Counted from the first letter of the stretch, positions 9,121 through 18,811 are shown. The stretch: 64,000 nt of DNA from an uncultured bacterium (GCA_903920455.1 CAIXLY010000050.1:1-64000); one strand, 5' to 3'. Program-made: numbers and translations. Notes: generated from the sequence alone by a model not told the origin.

Positions 9121-9723
9121 CTAGGCAATAAGTGTTATCAACACTTGTATACAACCGATTAACAGGCCGAGTACACCACCGATGATCTCTATAAAACGAA
9201 ATTCCTTTGACATAATTTGATTTAAAATGGCCTCCATTTTATCACTAGAAAAACCGTAAACCTTTTCAGTTACTATCTTTTCTAAGTCAAGCTGTGTTTC
9301 TAGTGTTTTCATATATGAATTGATTAAGTCTGGAAACATCGTTTCCAATTCGCTCATAAAAACACCTTTTAGCTGATTTATTGTACTGTCTCCAATAAAC
9401 ATAGAAATAACTGGAAAAACGTCACTTAGCTTTGTTCTTAAAAAAAAGTCGATCTTTTGTTCCAACATAGGCATGATTGCCTCAATATTTTTAGGATCGG
9501 CAATTTTTTTCTTAATGTCATCGAAAGAAAGTAATTCTGAACTTACCAGTTTTCCCAGTTTTTCAGCAAACTGACGTTGTTGCTTGGGAAAGATCCCTTG
9601 AAAGGTAATTCCAAAAACTTTTACTGGATTTCTTGGATGAAAGAGCATTTTAAGTGCCATCCAATTGGTAAACCACCCAATAAAGGCAGAGATGAAAGGG
9701 ATAAGGATTAGCAAAAAGTTCAT
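9121..9723 (-). CDS. DUF445 family membrane protein
   Basis: 200 residues. The N-terminal membrane segment contains the family signature FIGWFTNWMALKMLFHPR, followed by a soluble helical middle part and a second hydrophobic segment at the C-terminus (GGVLGLLIGCIQVLITLI). This matches the short form of DUF445 proteins. Topology suggests both ends are membrane-anchored with the helical part on one side. The function is unknown. It stands alone, with the TonB receptor downstream on the same strand after a 138-base gap. Confidence 0.82.
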   Translation of the reverse strand: MNFLLILIPFISAFIGWFTNWMALKMLFHPRNPVKVFGITFQGIFPKQQRQFAEKLGKLVSSELLSFDDIKKKIADPKNIEAIMPMLEQKIDFFLRTKLSDVFPVISMFIGDSTINQLKGVFMSELETMFPDLINSYMKTLETQLDLEKIVTEKVYGFSSDKMEAILNQIMSKEFRFIEIIGGVLGLLIGCIQVLITLIA

Positions 9724-9775
9724 TTTGTTGATTTATTGCGAAGTTAACCCCAACTGGATCGGTGTCAAAATCGAT

Positions 9776-9806
9776 TTTGACATAGAAAACATTTGCCTTA
9801 GTTTTG
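9776..9806 (+). promoter_or_regulatory. Promoter of tRNA-His
   Basis: TTTG at 9776-9779 and TAGTTTTG at 9799-9806 are 19 bases apart, an exact match to the Bacteroidota consensus. The -7 box ends 14 bases before the mature tRNA 5' end, leaving a short leader for RNase P. Confidence 0.7.
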
Positions 9807-9820
9807 CATGCTCAATTCAT

Positions 9821-9895
9821 GGAGGTTGTAGCTCAGTTGGTTAGAGCGTCTGATTGTGGTTCAGAAGGTCGTGGGTTCGAGACCCATCATCCTCC
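9821..9895 (+). tRNA. tRNA-His (GTG)
   Basis: A full cloverleaf can be drawn. The anticodon loop TTGTGGT gives anticodon GTG. The extra G at 9821 pairs with C73 at 9895, the G-1:C73 identity pair of tRNA-His. The D, anticodon and T stems pair fully; the acceptor stem has one U5:U68 mismatch. CCA is not encoded. A promoter precedes it and a terminator follows. Confidence 0.95.
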
Positions 9896-9904
9896 CTTCA
9901 AGTT

Positions 9905-9939
9905 AAGGGATTTTCAGTGTTACTGGAAATCCCTTTTTT
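9905..9939 (+). terminator. Terminator of tRNA-His
   Basis: A 13-base stem (9905-9917 with 9923-9935, one G-T wobble) with a five-base loop is followed by a run of six T. It ends the tRNA transcript ten bases after the tRNA. Confidence 0.85.
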
Positions 9940-10040
9940 AATAATAAGCCATTAGGTCAGGGGACAGAACTTAACATATATTTTTATTCCTTCTATCGCA
10001 TCTTAGTCATATTGGGTAGCTAAAAAGGTTATTTTTGAGG

Positions 10041-12182
10041 ATGTCATCAAAACTTCTAAAATTTATGCTAAGTAAACGCTCCCTGCCTATTGTGATCATT
10101 CTCGTGATCGCTGGTTTTCTTGTAGCCCTAAATTCTTCAGGTTTTGGCAACCCTCCCGATAGGTTTCAGCTGATTTTTAAGCAAGTAACAGAAATGCTTG
10201 AGGCAGTTCATTATAGTCCAAAAACAATCAATGATGATTTCTCAAAAAATATATTCAAACAATATCTTGAGTCATTGGATCCTGACAAAAATATCTTTCT
10301 ATATAACGATATAAAAGAGCTTAAAAAATACGAATTGACCATCGACGATGAACTGCATGGTGCCTCAATTCAGTTCTTTCATGCTGTTGATGCCATTTTT
10401 ATTAAAAGAACAAAAGAATTGAATCTTCTTTACCCAAGCTTGCTAAATCAGCCCTTTGATTTTAATGCTTCAGAAACAATAGTGCTTGACCCAGATAAAC
10501 TAGATTACCCAAAGAATGAACTTGCAAGAAAAGAGGCATGGAGAAAGAAATTGAAATTTATGACACTTGAGCGCTTCTCGGATTTATTAGATCAAAGAGC
10601 TCAGTTGAAAAAGGATGACAGTTTGTATAAGTCTGATTTAGTGTTAGAAAGAGAGGCAAGCAGTAAAGTCAATCAGATCATAACACGAAATTTCGACCGG
10701 TTGATTAACAAAATTAAACCTGATGAGCGATTTGACATGTTGGTCAATGTAATAACAAATTACATGGACCCTCATACTACCTTTTTCCCCCCCATTGAAA
10801 AAAGGAGCTTTGATGAACAAATGAGTGGTCGTTTTTATGGTATTGGAGCCTCCTTAAAGAATGATGAGGGGGCTATTCGCATCGCTATGCTTGTAGCAGG
10901 ATTGCCTGCATGGAAATCACAACAGATTGCTGTTGGTGATCAAGTATTAAAAGTTGCGCAAGGTGAGGGTGAACCAACAGATCTTGCAGGCTATGAAACT
11001 GAAGAAGCTGTAAAATTAATTAGAGGCAAAAAGGGAACTGAAGTTCGATTGACACTGAAGAAAGTTGACGGCTCAATTAAGGTTGTTTCCATGATAAGAG
11101 ATGAAGTTGTTTTAGATGAAACCTATGCAAAAAGCGCAATAATTAAAGAAGGGGATAAAAAAATCGGCTATATTTTTCTCCCTGAATTTTATGCAGACTG
11201 GGAAAGACCCAATGGTCCGAAATGTGCACAGGATGTTGCCAAAGAGATTCTTAAATTAAAACAACAGAACATCGATGGTATTATCATGGACCTTAGAAAT
11301 AATGGTGGTGGCTCCCTATACGATGTTGTACAAATGGTAGGATTTTTTATTCCTGAAGGTCCAATTGTACAAGTAAAAGACCGTGATGGCAATCCGAGTG
11401 TACTTAGAGATCGTGATAAAACTGTTTTATATGATGGGCCATTGACCGTGATGGTTAATGAATTTTCTGCATCCGCTTCTGAAATTTTTGCCGCTGCCAT
11501 TCAAGACTACGGAAGGGGAGTGGTTATCGGAAGTACATCCACCTATGGCAAAGGAACTGTACAGCGAAATATTGGCCTTGAATCTAGTGCTGTACTTACT
11601 GATGATAATGGAGAACTAGGAACCATTAAACTTACTTTACAAAAATTTTATAGAATTAATGGTGGATCAACACAATTAAAGGGTGTAACGCCAAACATCA
11701 TTCTCCCTGACCAATACGAAAGCCTAAAATACAGGGAAAAAGACAATCCCAATGCCTTGCCATGGGATGAAATTCAAAAAGCATTCTATACAGCCGTATC
11801 AGCTGACTTCAACATGGACAACGTCAAGCAGAAAAGCTTTAACCGTGTAAGTGTGAATCCAACATTCAATGCAATACAAGAATCATCGGTATTAATGGAA
11901 AAGGCTAATGAGAAAGTGTTTTCTCTACAGTTAGCAAAATATCGTGCTGAGCAGAAAGTGCTTCGCGATGCATTCAAAAAGATTGATGAAATGAATAAAG
12001 CAGCTAAGGTTCTTGAAGTAGCAATGTTAGATTCTGATAAAGAAAAACTTTCAGCAGACAACGATAAATTAGAAAGAAGAAAACAATGGGTTGCAAATAT
12101 TGCTAAAGACATTTATATCAATGAAACTTGTCAAGTTATTTTTGATATGATCAGACAAGACACGCTTGTGATCAACCAATAG
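10041..12182 (+). CDS. prc: Carboxy-terminal processing protease, Tsp/Prc (S41)
   Basis: 713 residues from the ATG at 10041; a TTG two codons upstream is less likely. One N-terminal membrane anchor (PIVIILVIAGFLVAL) places it in the periplasm. Domains in order: N-terminal lid region, PDZ near 245-330, S41 peptidase, then the helical C-terminal domain of Tsp. The catalytic pair aligns with E. coli Tsp: Ser478 in FSASASEIFAAA and Lys504 in YGKGTVQ. It degrades or trims periplasmic proteins from their C-termini. The gene faces the subtilisin gene with only one base between the stops and no terminator visible. Confidence 0.94.
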   Translation: MSSKLLKFMLSKRSLPIVIILVIAGFLVALNSSGFGNPPDRFQLIFKQVTEMLEAVHYSPKTINDDFSKNIFKQYLESLDPDKNIFLYNDIKELKKYELTIDDELHGASIQFFHAVDAIFIKRTKELNLLYPSLLNQPFDFNASETIVLDPDKLDYPKNELARKEAWRKKLKFMTLERFSDLLDQRAQLKKDDSLYKSDLVLEREASSKVNQIITRNFDRLINKIKPDERFDMLVNVITNYMDPHTTFFPPIEKRSFDEQMSGRFYGIGASLKNDEGAIRIAMLVAGLPAWKSQQIAVGDQVLKVAQGEGEPTDLAGYETEEAVKLIRGKKGTEVRLTLKKVDGSIKVVSMIRDEVVLDETYAKSAIIKEGDKKIGYIFLPEFYADWERPNGPKCAQDVAKEILKLKQQNIDGIIMDLRNNGGGSLYDVVQMVGFFIPEGPIVQVKDRDGNPSVLRDRDKTVLYDGPLTVMVNEFSASASEIFAAAIQDYGRGVVIGSTSTYGKGTVQRNIGLESSAVLTDDNGELGTIKLTLQKFYRINGGSTQLKGVTPNIILPDQYESLKYREKDNPNALPWDEIQKAFYTAVSADFNMDNVKQKSFNRVSVNPTFNAIQESSVLMEKANEKVFSLQLAKYRAEQKVLRDAFKKIDEMNKAAKVLEVAMLDSDKEKLSADNDKLERRKQWVANIAKDIYINETCQVIFDMIRQDTLVINQ

Positions 12183-12183
12183 G

Positions 12184-13896
12184 TCAACGTTGTAAATTTG
12201 ATGTTTTTTTACTCGTTTTCTTTGGTGTGATTTGTTTATCAATGCTTAATATTCGATCACCTTTGACATTTGCTGCGAGCTTAAATGCGTTGTAAGCATT
12301 GACAATGCCGCCAGTAACGCATAACTCTTGCAAATTCTTTATTTCATCAGGAGCTGCATCTTTGACCAGTGTTGCGGAAGGAATTTTTAATACAGATTCT
12401 TCAATTATTTTTTTAACCTGAGCCGAACTTAAATTAGGATAATAAGAAAAAAGGAGGGAAGCAAGTCCAGCAACTACTGGTGATGCCATGCTTGTGCCGT
12501 CTTTTTCTCCATACTTATTCCCTCCTGGAATTGTTGAATAAATTTTAACACCAGGTGCAAATACATGAACTTCCCTCATTCCAAAATTTGAAAATGATGC
12601 AACAAGCTCTTCATCGGTTGACCCACTTGCACCAACAGTTATCCAATTCGAAAACATCTTCGTTGTGTCATTATGCAAATTTGAAGAGGGGTAATTATCT
12701 TCTACATCGATGTTTTTGGCATCATTCCCAGCGGCATGAATCAGTAAAACTTGCTTGCTTTCTGCATATCGAACAGCTTCATCAACCCAATGCTTTTCCG
12801 GAGAAAAGCTTTTCCCAAAACTCATATTGATTACCCAAGCACCATTGTCAACCGCATAGCGAATTGCATTAGCAATGTCTTTGTCGTGTTCATCGCCGTC
12901 TGGCACGGCCCTTATGGTCATAATTTCAATGTTGTTGGCGATTCCTTTGATCCCAATTCCATTGTCTCTGTCTGCACCAATGATGCCAGAAACATGTGTA
13001 CCATGAGAAGACTCAGGACCCATAACATCGTTGTTGCCATAAAATCTATCGTTGATATCATTATAGTTATCCTTTACAATATCGTTTCTGTAAGATTTGG
13101 GACTATGTTCAATGGATTCAATTTTGGATTTTTCACTATCGTAGAAGCGAATCAATTCCCCAATTAGAAAAGAATTTGTTTGGTTCATTTCTCTGGTCTG
13201 CTGAAAAAAACCAAGTACAACAGATTTAGCCTTATTCACTACAGGATCTCCAGATTTAAAGTTTTGAAGTTCGTCACCTGTATATTCAGTTTTCCCCATA
13301 GCTGCTTGGATAGTGCTGTCGGCACCTGGTATTTTCGAAACAACGTCTTTTAGAATAAGTACATATAGCGCAGCGTCTTTTGCTTGTGATTCCAACAATA
13401 CTTGCGCCTTCTTGTATGATTTATAGGCTTCTTTTTTTTCATAACTCAGTGTATCAGCATCGATTTCTTTTTCACCAAATTCAGCTTTATATTTAAAATA
13501 TACCCTGACGCCTTCATAGCTATCCTTAGATACATTTTGCCCATTCTTTCCTCCAATGAAATTCCACCCATTCGTATCATCTACATAACCGTTATGATCA
13601 TCATCTATTCCGTTTGATGGTATTTCCCGTTTATTTTTCCATAAAACTGATTTAAGGTCTTCGTGTAAGGTGTCAACTCCAGAATCAATAACAGCTACAA
13701 CAACCTTTTTCTGCGGCTTTAACCCTTTTAATAGTTCGTTGTACGCTTTCTCTAAACTGATTCCATACACGCCATTAAGCTGGCTATCCTCTAAATGCCA
13801 AGATGTTGAAGAGGGTATAGAACTAGATTGAGAAAATATTGGGGAACATGAAAAAAGAAAAATAAAACCCAACAATAGGGCTGAAAAAGTTTTCAT
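12184..13896 (-). CDS. Secreted S8 family (subtilisin-like) serine peptidase
   Basis: 570 residues with a signal peptide; a Cys in LFSCSPIFSQ makes a lipoprotein possible but the lipobox is poor. The catalytic triad is complete: Asp71 in VAVIDSGVD, His298 in SSHGTHVSG, Ser469 in GTSMASP, with oxyanion Asn391 in AAGND. About 225 residues separate Asp and His, far more than in typical subtilisins, because of a long helical insertion (about 125-290). This long-insert form is common in Bacteroidota. The substrate is unknown; no C-terminal secretion domain is seen. Confidence 0.92.
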   Translation of the reverse strand: MKTFSALLLGFIFLFSCSPIFSQSSSIPSSTSWHLEDSQLNGVYGISLEKAYNELLKGLKPQKKVVVAVIDSGVDTLHEDLKSVLWKNKREIPSNGIDDDHNGYVDDTNGWNFIGGKNGQNVSKDSYEGVRVYFKYKAEFGEKEIDADTLSYEKKEAYKSYKKAQVLLESQAKDAALYVLILKDVVSKIPGADSTIQAAMGKTEYTGDELQNFKSGDPVVNKAKSVVLGFFQQTREMNQTNSFLIGELIRFYDSEKSKIESIEHSPKSYRNDIVKDNYNDINDRFYGNNDVMGPESSHGTHVSGIIGADRDNGIGIKGIANNIEIMTIRAVPDGDEHDKDIANAIRYAVDNGAWVINMSFGKSFSPEKHWVDEAVRYAESKQVLLIHAAGNDAKNIDVEDNYPSSNLHNDTTKMFSNWITVGASGSTDEELVASFSNFGMREVHVFAPGVKIYSTIPGGNKYGEKDGTSMASPVVAGLASLLFSYYPNLSSAQVKKIIEESVLKIPSATLVKDAAPDEIKNLQELCVTGGIVNAYNAFKLAANVKGDRILSIDKQITPKKTSKKTSNLQR

Positions 13897-13968
13897 ATAT
13901 AGAGTATTAAAAGCAATTTAATGCATTCGCAATTAACCAAAAAGGGTAAAATAAAAATTGAGAAAAAT

Positions 13969-14991
13969 TTAAAAAACAATACCACTATTTTCTTTTCTCT
14001 TTTTCCGATTACTAAAAAATAAAATAATTAGCGAAACTGGACCCAAAATAAACATCATCACCGTTTGGACTGACCAAAGCAACCAGCCAAAGGCAAGACT
14101 TGTAACTTCGTTCACCCCATACAACAGAAGTGTTTTTTGAACAATGAGCTGATAAGCACCTATTCCTCCCTGTGTTGCAATCATTGCAAAACTCCCAAAG
14201 GTTAGTATTGTAAGAGAAGGAACCCATCCTAAGTGGACAAGGTCTTGCATGGCCAAGAATCCAACTCTAATACTAAGCAGGTAGAGCGACCAAATGAGAA
14301 CTGTGTGAAAAATGAAGATGTTTTTACGTTTGATATTTGCTACGCTCAAAAGACCCTGCATAACCCCCGTCAACAAATCCCGAATTTTTTTGATAAGCCT
14401 TGATGATGAAGATTTTCGAAAAAAGATAAAAGCTAGAGAAAGAGCAAAAATGATGAGAAATAATGCCAGTATTAATTTTGATGTTGACAAGGAAAGCTTT
14501 TCAGTAATTGCGTTCCATATTTCTTGAGCATAGCCTCCAACCAGTTCCATTTGGGTTATTATTGTTAGGACAATCACCAGAAGTAGGCATATGACGTCAA
14601 TCACTCGTTCAGCTACCATTGTGCCAATTAGCCGATCAATGGGTATCTTTTCATCACGGCTCAACAACGTGCATTTCATAACTTCGCCAAGTCTGGGAAA
14701 GAGTAAATTGAAGAAAAATCCAGCAATTACAGCCAAAAAGACATTTCTGGTCTTTGGCGCATACCCCAAAGGAAGAAACATCATTTTCCAACGGATTGCC
14801 CTGATATAATGACTTAAAACCAGTATTCCCATGCAGGGAATAATCAGCTTCCAATCCGCTGTAAAAACGAGGTTCTTTACCCGCAATATTTCTGCCCCTG
14901 AAAAGGATCTTGTTGATAGCCAAATCAAGAAGATTCCAAGAGAAAGGAATAAAATGAATTGAAATATTGAAAAAAGCGACTTTTTAAGCAT
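13969..14991 (-). CDS. Flippase-like integral membrane protein (LPG synthase TM family)
   Basis: 340 residues from the ATG at 14989-14991; a TTG seven codons upstream lies before the predicted transcription start, so I prefer the ATG. About eight membrane segments are visible. Motifs such as FFFNLLFPRLGEVMKC, TMVAERVIDVICLL and TQGGIGAYQ place it in the YbhN/UPF0104 family, related to the flippase part of lysylphosphatidylglycerol synthase. No synthase domain is attached. It may move a lipid across the inner membrane, but the substrate is unknown. It diverges from the glycogen synthase-like gene at 15155. Confidence 0.87.
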   Translation of the reverse strand: MLKKSLFSIFQFILFLSLGIFLIWLSTRSFSGAEILRVKNLVFTADWKLIIPCMGILVLSHYIRAIRWKMMFLPLGYAPKTRNVFLAVIAGFFFNLLFPRLGEVMKCTLLSRDEKIPIDRLIGTMVAERVIDVICLLLVIVLTIITQMELVGGYAQEIWNAITEKLSLSTSKLILALFLIIFALSLAFIFFRKSSSSRLIKKIRDLLTGVMQGLLSVANIKRKNIFIFHTVLIWSLYLLSIRVGFLAMQDLVHLGWVPSLTILTFGSFAMIATQGGIGAYQLIVQKTLLLYGVNEVTSLAFGWLLWSVQTVMMFILGPVSLIILFFSNRKKRKENSGIVF

Positions 14992-15012
14992 AAAAGCAAA
15001 TGAATTACTCAA

Positions 15013-15033
15013 TAAAGTTAGCCTTTTAAGGCT
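15013..15033 (-). promoter_or_regulatory. Putative -7 box and short inverted repeat upstream of the flippase-like gene
   Basis: On the minus strand TAACTTTA (15013-15020) resembles the Bacteroidota -7 box and ends 22 bases before the ATG at 14991. It abuts an inverted repeat AGCCTTTTAAGGCT (15020-15033). No good -33 box is visible, so a regulator might bind the repeat. Confidence 0.35.
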
Positions 15034-15154
15034 TTAAACAATAAGATACTGGGCTTTATTCCCGGGGTCAAAACTGATTGTAAAAGGCCCCAAAAGCTAC
15101 ATTCCGGTATTTTTCGTAGATTTGCAACCATTCTCATTTCGCTAAAACTATTGC

Positions 15155-15970
15155 ATGGTCACCAAAAAACGAATTCTCTTCATCGCTAATGAGATGTCTC
15201 CATACGTGGAACTGACGGAGTTTTCGGAGATAGTAAACAAACTTGCTATTAAAGCAAACGATACCAATTTTGAAGTTCGTTGCATCATGCCTCGTTTCGG
15301 TACTATAAATGAACGTAGACATAGACTTCATGAAGTTGTTCGCTTGTCAGGTATCAATATAACCATCGAAAATGATGATTACCCTCTACAAATTAAAGTA
15401 GCCTCGCTTCCTAATGCCCGACTTCAAGTATATTTTCTTGACAATGAAGATATGTTTCGCAGGAAATATATCTTTCATGATGAAAATGAGAAATGGTATA
15501 GTGACAATGGAATAAGGTCAATTTTCTTTTGCAAAGGAGCTCTTGAGACAGTCAAAAAATTTGGATGGCCTCCAGATATTATACATTGCAGTGGTTGGAT
15601 GACATCACTTATCCCCCTGTTTATAAAAACTGCCTACAAAAAGGAACCTGTTTTTAGTAATAGTAAAGTTCTCTTTACCATTGGTCAAAATACCTTCAAG
15701 GAAAAATTGAGTTCAGATTTTCTTAAGCTTTGTTTAATCAACACTGGAATTAAAGAATCAGACCTGACTCCGTTCAAAGAGCTGACCAATTCGGCTATGT
15801 TTAGTGGAGCGGCTAGCTTTGCAGATGCAATTTCTTTTGGTGATGATCAGGTTGATAAGAAGTTACTAGAGGCTTTTTCAAAAGTAAAAGGCAAAAAAGT
15901 TATACCCTTTAATCCTGAGTCTGATTTAACAGAGTTTTTACAATTGTATAGCGATCTTGCCAATAAATAA
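15155..15970 (+). CDS. Glycogen/starch synthase N-terminal-domain protein
   Basis: 271 residues. The N-terminus (RILFIANEMSPYVELTEFSEIVNKLA) matches the first Rossmann domain of GT5 glycogen synthase, and the middle has PDIIHCSGWMTSLIPLFIKT, equivalent to the DWHTAL region. The usual synthase is near 480 residues; the second, ADP-glucose-binding domain is absent, and the usual KTGGL substrate loop reads LTEFSE. The same short protein recurs in Bacteroidota, so this is a family form rather than a broken gene. Catalysis is doubtful. It is followed after 29 bases by the DUF4270 gene. Confidence 0.8.
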   Translation: MVTKKRILFIANEMSPYVELTEFSEIVNKLAIKANDTNFEVRCIMPRFGTINERRHRLHEVVRLSGINITIENDDYPLQIKVASLPNARLQVYFLDNEDMFRRKYIFHDENEKWYSDNGIRSIFFCKGALETVKKFGWPPDIIHCSGWMTSLIPLFIKTAYKKEPVFSNSKVLFTIGQNTFKEKLSSDFLKLCLINTGIKESDLTPFKELTNSAMFSGAASFADAISFGDDQVDKKLLEAFSKVKGKKVIPFNPESDLTEFLQLYSDLANK

Positions 15971-15999
15971 TTACGTCAGAACAGCTAAATAATTTTTAC

Positions 16000-17454
16000 G
16001 TGAGATATCGAAGTTTGTTGAACGGCCTTTTCCCTTTATTCTTCCTCTTTTTCTTGTCGAATTGTACAAAAGTCAAAAGCACGGACATTGGCGTGGATCT
16101 CATTCCAGTGGTTGACAATATTACAACCTTTGATACCTCTCTTGAGGTGATTGCCTCAACTTATCTTACACCAGATTCCTTGTTGCCAATTCTTGGTAGG
16201 AATGCAAGTGGAGATCCTGGCGTTTTTTTACTGGGTCACATCTCCGATGATCCATTGTTTGGCAAAACAACTGCTTCAATCTATATCCAGTTCAAGCCGA
16301 ATATGTTGCCACTTCGTTTTCAAAATGTAACCGATAGTCTCTTTATTGATTCTGCCGTTGTATGTCTAAAATGGCTAAAAACATATGGTGATACCAATGC
16401 TATCCAAAAAGTTTCAGTTCGGAGAATAACAGGAGATCTTAAGCGTGACTCTGCATACAAAACAAATGTTACAGTTGCATATGGTGAGGAACTTGGTTCA
16501 ACAACCTTTAGTCCATCAAGCCTAAAAGACTCTTTGTCCGTTTTTGAACAGAAAGTGAGCAACCAGCTAAGAATTAAGCTAAACAATAGTTTTGGACAGT
16601 CTCTCCTTGTTGATGATACTACTTCAGGTAGTCAATATAAAACTGACTCCACCTACAATGCATTTTTAAAAGGATTTGCCATTGTCCCGGAGGTAAGTGG
16701 TTTGGGTGCAAATGCCAATGCAATCATGAGTTTCGCCATGGCAGATTCTCTAACAAATATGAGGATCTACTATCGTTATTATAAAAATGGACTATTAGAC
16801 ACCACGTTCATTGACTTCAACGTCATCACCAGAGTATCTGGTCCAGCTGCAAACCAAATTACAAGAGACTATGCCGGAAGCCAGGCTGAACAGCATCTAG
16901 GGCCAAAACCCAATGGAGATAGTCTTGTTTATATTCAGGCTGATCCAGGTAGATATGCAGTTTTGCGCATCCCAGGAATAGCTGACTTCAAATCAAGAAA
17001 AGGTAATGTTATGGTTCACTTAGCCCATTTATCGATGGAAGAGGTTGTGACTACCGGCAGAAGACCTGAAATCTTTACCACTCCAGAATATGTTTATGCT
17101 GATGTAATAGACACTTTGAAAAATAGATTTTATCCATTTTTGTTAGATGGGTTTAACAATGGCCAGTTTGAAGCAGTGCGTTTTGGAAGTCAGAAAAAGC
17201 GTGTAACCGATGGCGAAAATCAAAGCGTATCGAATTATAAATTAAATATTACTCGACATCTTCAAGATATTGTAACAAGGAACACTACAAATTTTCCAAT
17301 AAGGCTTTCAGTCCCATATTTTGTAGTCTATCCGGATTTTCTAATGTATTTCTCAGTGAACCCACTGGGTATGGGAAATGTCGTGCTCGGAGGAGGAAAT
17401 CACTCAAATCCAGCCAAGAAAATGAAATTGCGTATCGTCTATTCAAAACTTTGA
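16000..17454 (+). CDS. DUF4270 family lipoprotein
   Basis: 484 residues from a GTG at 16000. The signal peptide ends in a lipobox (LFFLSNC), so it is an envelope lipoprotein. The mature part starts with VKSTDIGVDLIP, the usual opening of DUF4270, and includes PLFGKTTASIYIQ and repeated strand-rich segments. The gap to the glycogen synthase-like gene is 29 bases, an arrangement I recall as common in Bacteroidota. The function is unknown. Confidence 0.85.
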   Translation: MRYRSLLNGLFPLFFLFFLSNCTKVKSTDIGVDLIPVVDNITTFDTSLEVIASTYLTPDSLLPILGRNASGDPGVFLLGHISDDPLFGKTTASIYIQFKPNMLPLRFQNVTDSLFIDSAVVCLKWLKTYGDTNAIQKVSVRRITGDLKRDSAYKTNVTVAYGEELGSTTFSPSSLKDSLSVFEQKVSNQLRIKLNNSFGQSLLVDDTTSGSQYKTDSTYNAFLKGFAIVPEVSGLGANANAIMSFAMADSLTNMRIYYRYYKNGLLDTTFIDFNVITRVSGPAANQITRDYAGSQAEQHLGPKPNGDSLVYIQADPGRYAVLRIPGIADFKSRKGNVMVHLAHLSMEEVVTTGRRPEIFTTPEYVYADVIDTLKNRFYPFLLDGFNNGQFEAVRFGSQKKRVTDGENQSVSNYKLNITRHLQDIVTRNTTNFPIRLSVPYFVVYPDFLMYFSVNPLGMGNVVLGGGNHSNPAKKMKLRIVYSKL

Positions 17455-17485
17455 TTTTCACTCTATATTTACAAAAAATTAATCA

Positions 17486-18748
17486 ATGCCATACCTATTT
17501 ACTTCCGAAAGTGTATCAGAAGGACACCCAGATAAGGTTGCAGATCAAATCTCAGACGCCCTAATTGATAATTTTCTTGCCTTTGATCCAATGGCCAAAG
17601 TTGCTTGCGAAACGCTGGTCACTACAGGTCAAGTCGTATTGGCTGGAGAAGTCAAATCCAATTGTACATTGGACGTACAAAAAATCGCGCGTGATGTAAT
17701 CGCCAAGATCGGGTATACCAAAAGTGAGTATATGTTTGAAGCGAATTCATGCGGAATTCTTTCAGCAATACATGAGCAATCAGCAGATATCAACCGTGGT
17801 GTTGAAAGAAAGAAAAAAGAAGATCAAGGTGCCGGCGACCAGGGAATGATGTTTGGCTACGCTACAAATGAAACTGAAAACTTCATGCCACTTGCGCTCG
17901 ATTTGGCCCACAAAATATTAATCGAATTGGCTGCCATACGCAGAGAAAAGAAAAGCAAGATGCCCTATCTGCGCCCTGATGCAAAAAGCCAGGTTACTAT
18001 TGAATACGACGATAACGATAGGCCTATCAGAATTGATGCGATAGTTGTATCTACTCAACATGACGACTTCGATAAGAATGATAAAAAAATGCTTGATAAA
18101 ATCAACAATGATGTCATCAATATCGTAATCCCAAGAGTAAAGGCAGCCTGTAAAAAGGAAGTTCAAAAATTATTTAGCAAAAACATTAAATACCATATCA
18201 ATCCAACCGGAAAGTTTGTGATTGGTGGCCCACATGGCGACACAGGATTGACTGGAAGAAAAATAATAGTTGATACCTATGGTGGTAAAGGTGCACATGG
18301 TGGTGGGGCATTCAGTGGTAAAGATCCTTCAAAAGTAGACAGAAGCGCTGCTTATGCTGCTAGGCATATTGCAAAAAATATGGTTGCTGCAGGTGTGGCT
18401 AACGAAATGCTTGTGCAAGTTTCTTATGCAATTGGTGTGGCTCAACCCATGGGTATTTTTGTTGATACTTATGGTACGTCAAACGTTAAGCTCACAGATG
18501 GTGAAATTGCTAAAAAGGTTGAAAAACTCTTTGATATGCGTCCTTACGCAATTGAGACAAGGCTTAAATTAAGGAACCCTATATATCAGGAAACAGCCGC
18601 TTATGGACATATGGGTAGGAAAAATGAGATCGTCAAGAAGTCATTTAACCAACCAGGTGGTGGAGTGAAAACACTTGAAGTGGAATTGTTTACATGGGAA
18701 AAGCTTGATTACATACCAAAGGTCAAAGCTGCATTCAAGTTGAAATAA
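17486..18748 (+). CDS. metK: S-adenosylmethionine synthetase
   Basis: 420 residues, slightly longer than the roughly 385 of E. coli. It makes S-adenosylmethionine from methionine and ATP. Visible motifs are [20 protein letters not shown] at the N-terminus, [32 protein letters not shown] and the P-loop-like [16 protein letters not shown]. It acts in the cytoplasm and supplies pcm, rlmB and other methyltransferases. The 31-base gap from DUF4270 leaves no room for a SAM riboswitch. A strong hairpin terminator follows. Confidence 0.98.
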   Translation: MPYLFTSESVSEGHPDKVADQISDALIDNFLAFDPMAKVACETLVTTGQVVLAGEVKSNCTLDVQKIARDVIAKIGYTKSEYMFEANSCGILSAIHEQSADINRGVERKKKEDQGAGDQGMMFGYATNETENFMPLALDLAHKILIELAAIRREKKSKMPYLRPDAKSQVTIEYDDNDRPIRIDAIVVSTQHDDFDKNDKKMLDKINNDVINIVIPRVKAACKKEVQKLFSKNIKYHINPTGKFVIGGPHGDTGLTGRKIIVDTYGGKGAHGGGAFSGKDPSKVDRSAAYAARHIAKNMVAAGVANEMLVQVSYAIGVAQPMGIFVDTYGTSNVKLTDGEIAKKVEKLFDMRPYAIETRLKLRNPIYQETAAYGHMGRKNEIVKKSFNQPGGGVKTLEVELFTWEKLDYIPKVKAAFKLK

Positions 18749-18772
18749 CGTAGATCCTGATAACTTAATTAT

Positions 18773-18802
18773 AAACCCTCCAACATTGGAGGGTTTATTT
18801 AT
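18773..18802 (+). terminator. Terminator after metK
   Basis: AAACCCTCC and GGAGGGTTT form a perfect nine-base stem around a six-base loop, followed by a T-rich tail. It separates metK from the NUDIX gene starting at 18812. Confidence 0.88.
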
Positions 18803-18811
18803 TTTTGCACT

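Noticed and set aside
10030-10037. TATTTTTG as -7 box of prc
   Set aside because: It would place the transcription start at or after the ATG and has no -33 box at the right distance.
12555-13167. Two plus-strand open frames (91 and 138 codons) opposite the subtilisin gene
   Set aside because: They lie wholly antisense to a gene with an intact catalytic triad; their peptides show no family motif or signal and start without a credible leader.
17455-17485. SAM riboswitch before metK
   Set aside because: Only 31 bases separate metK from the upstream stop codon, too short for any known SAM riboswitch.
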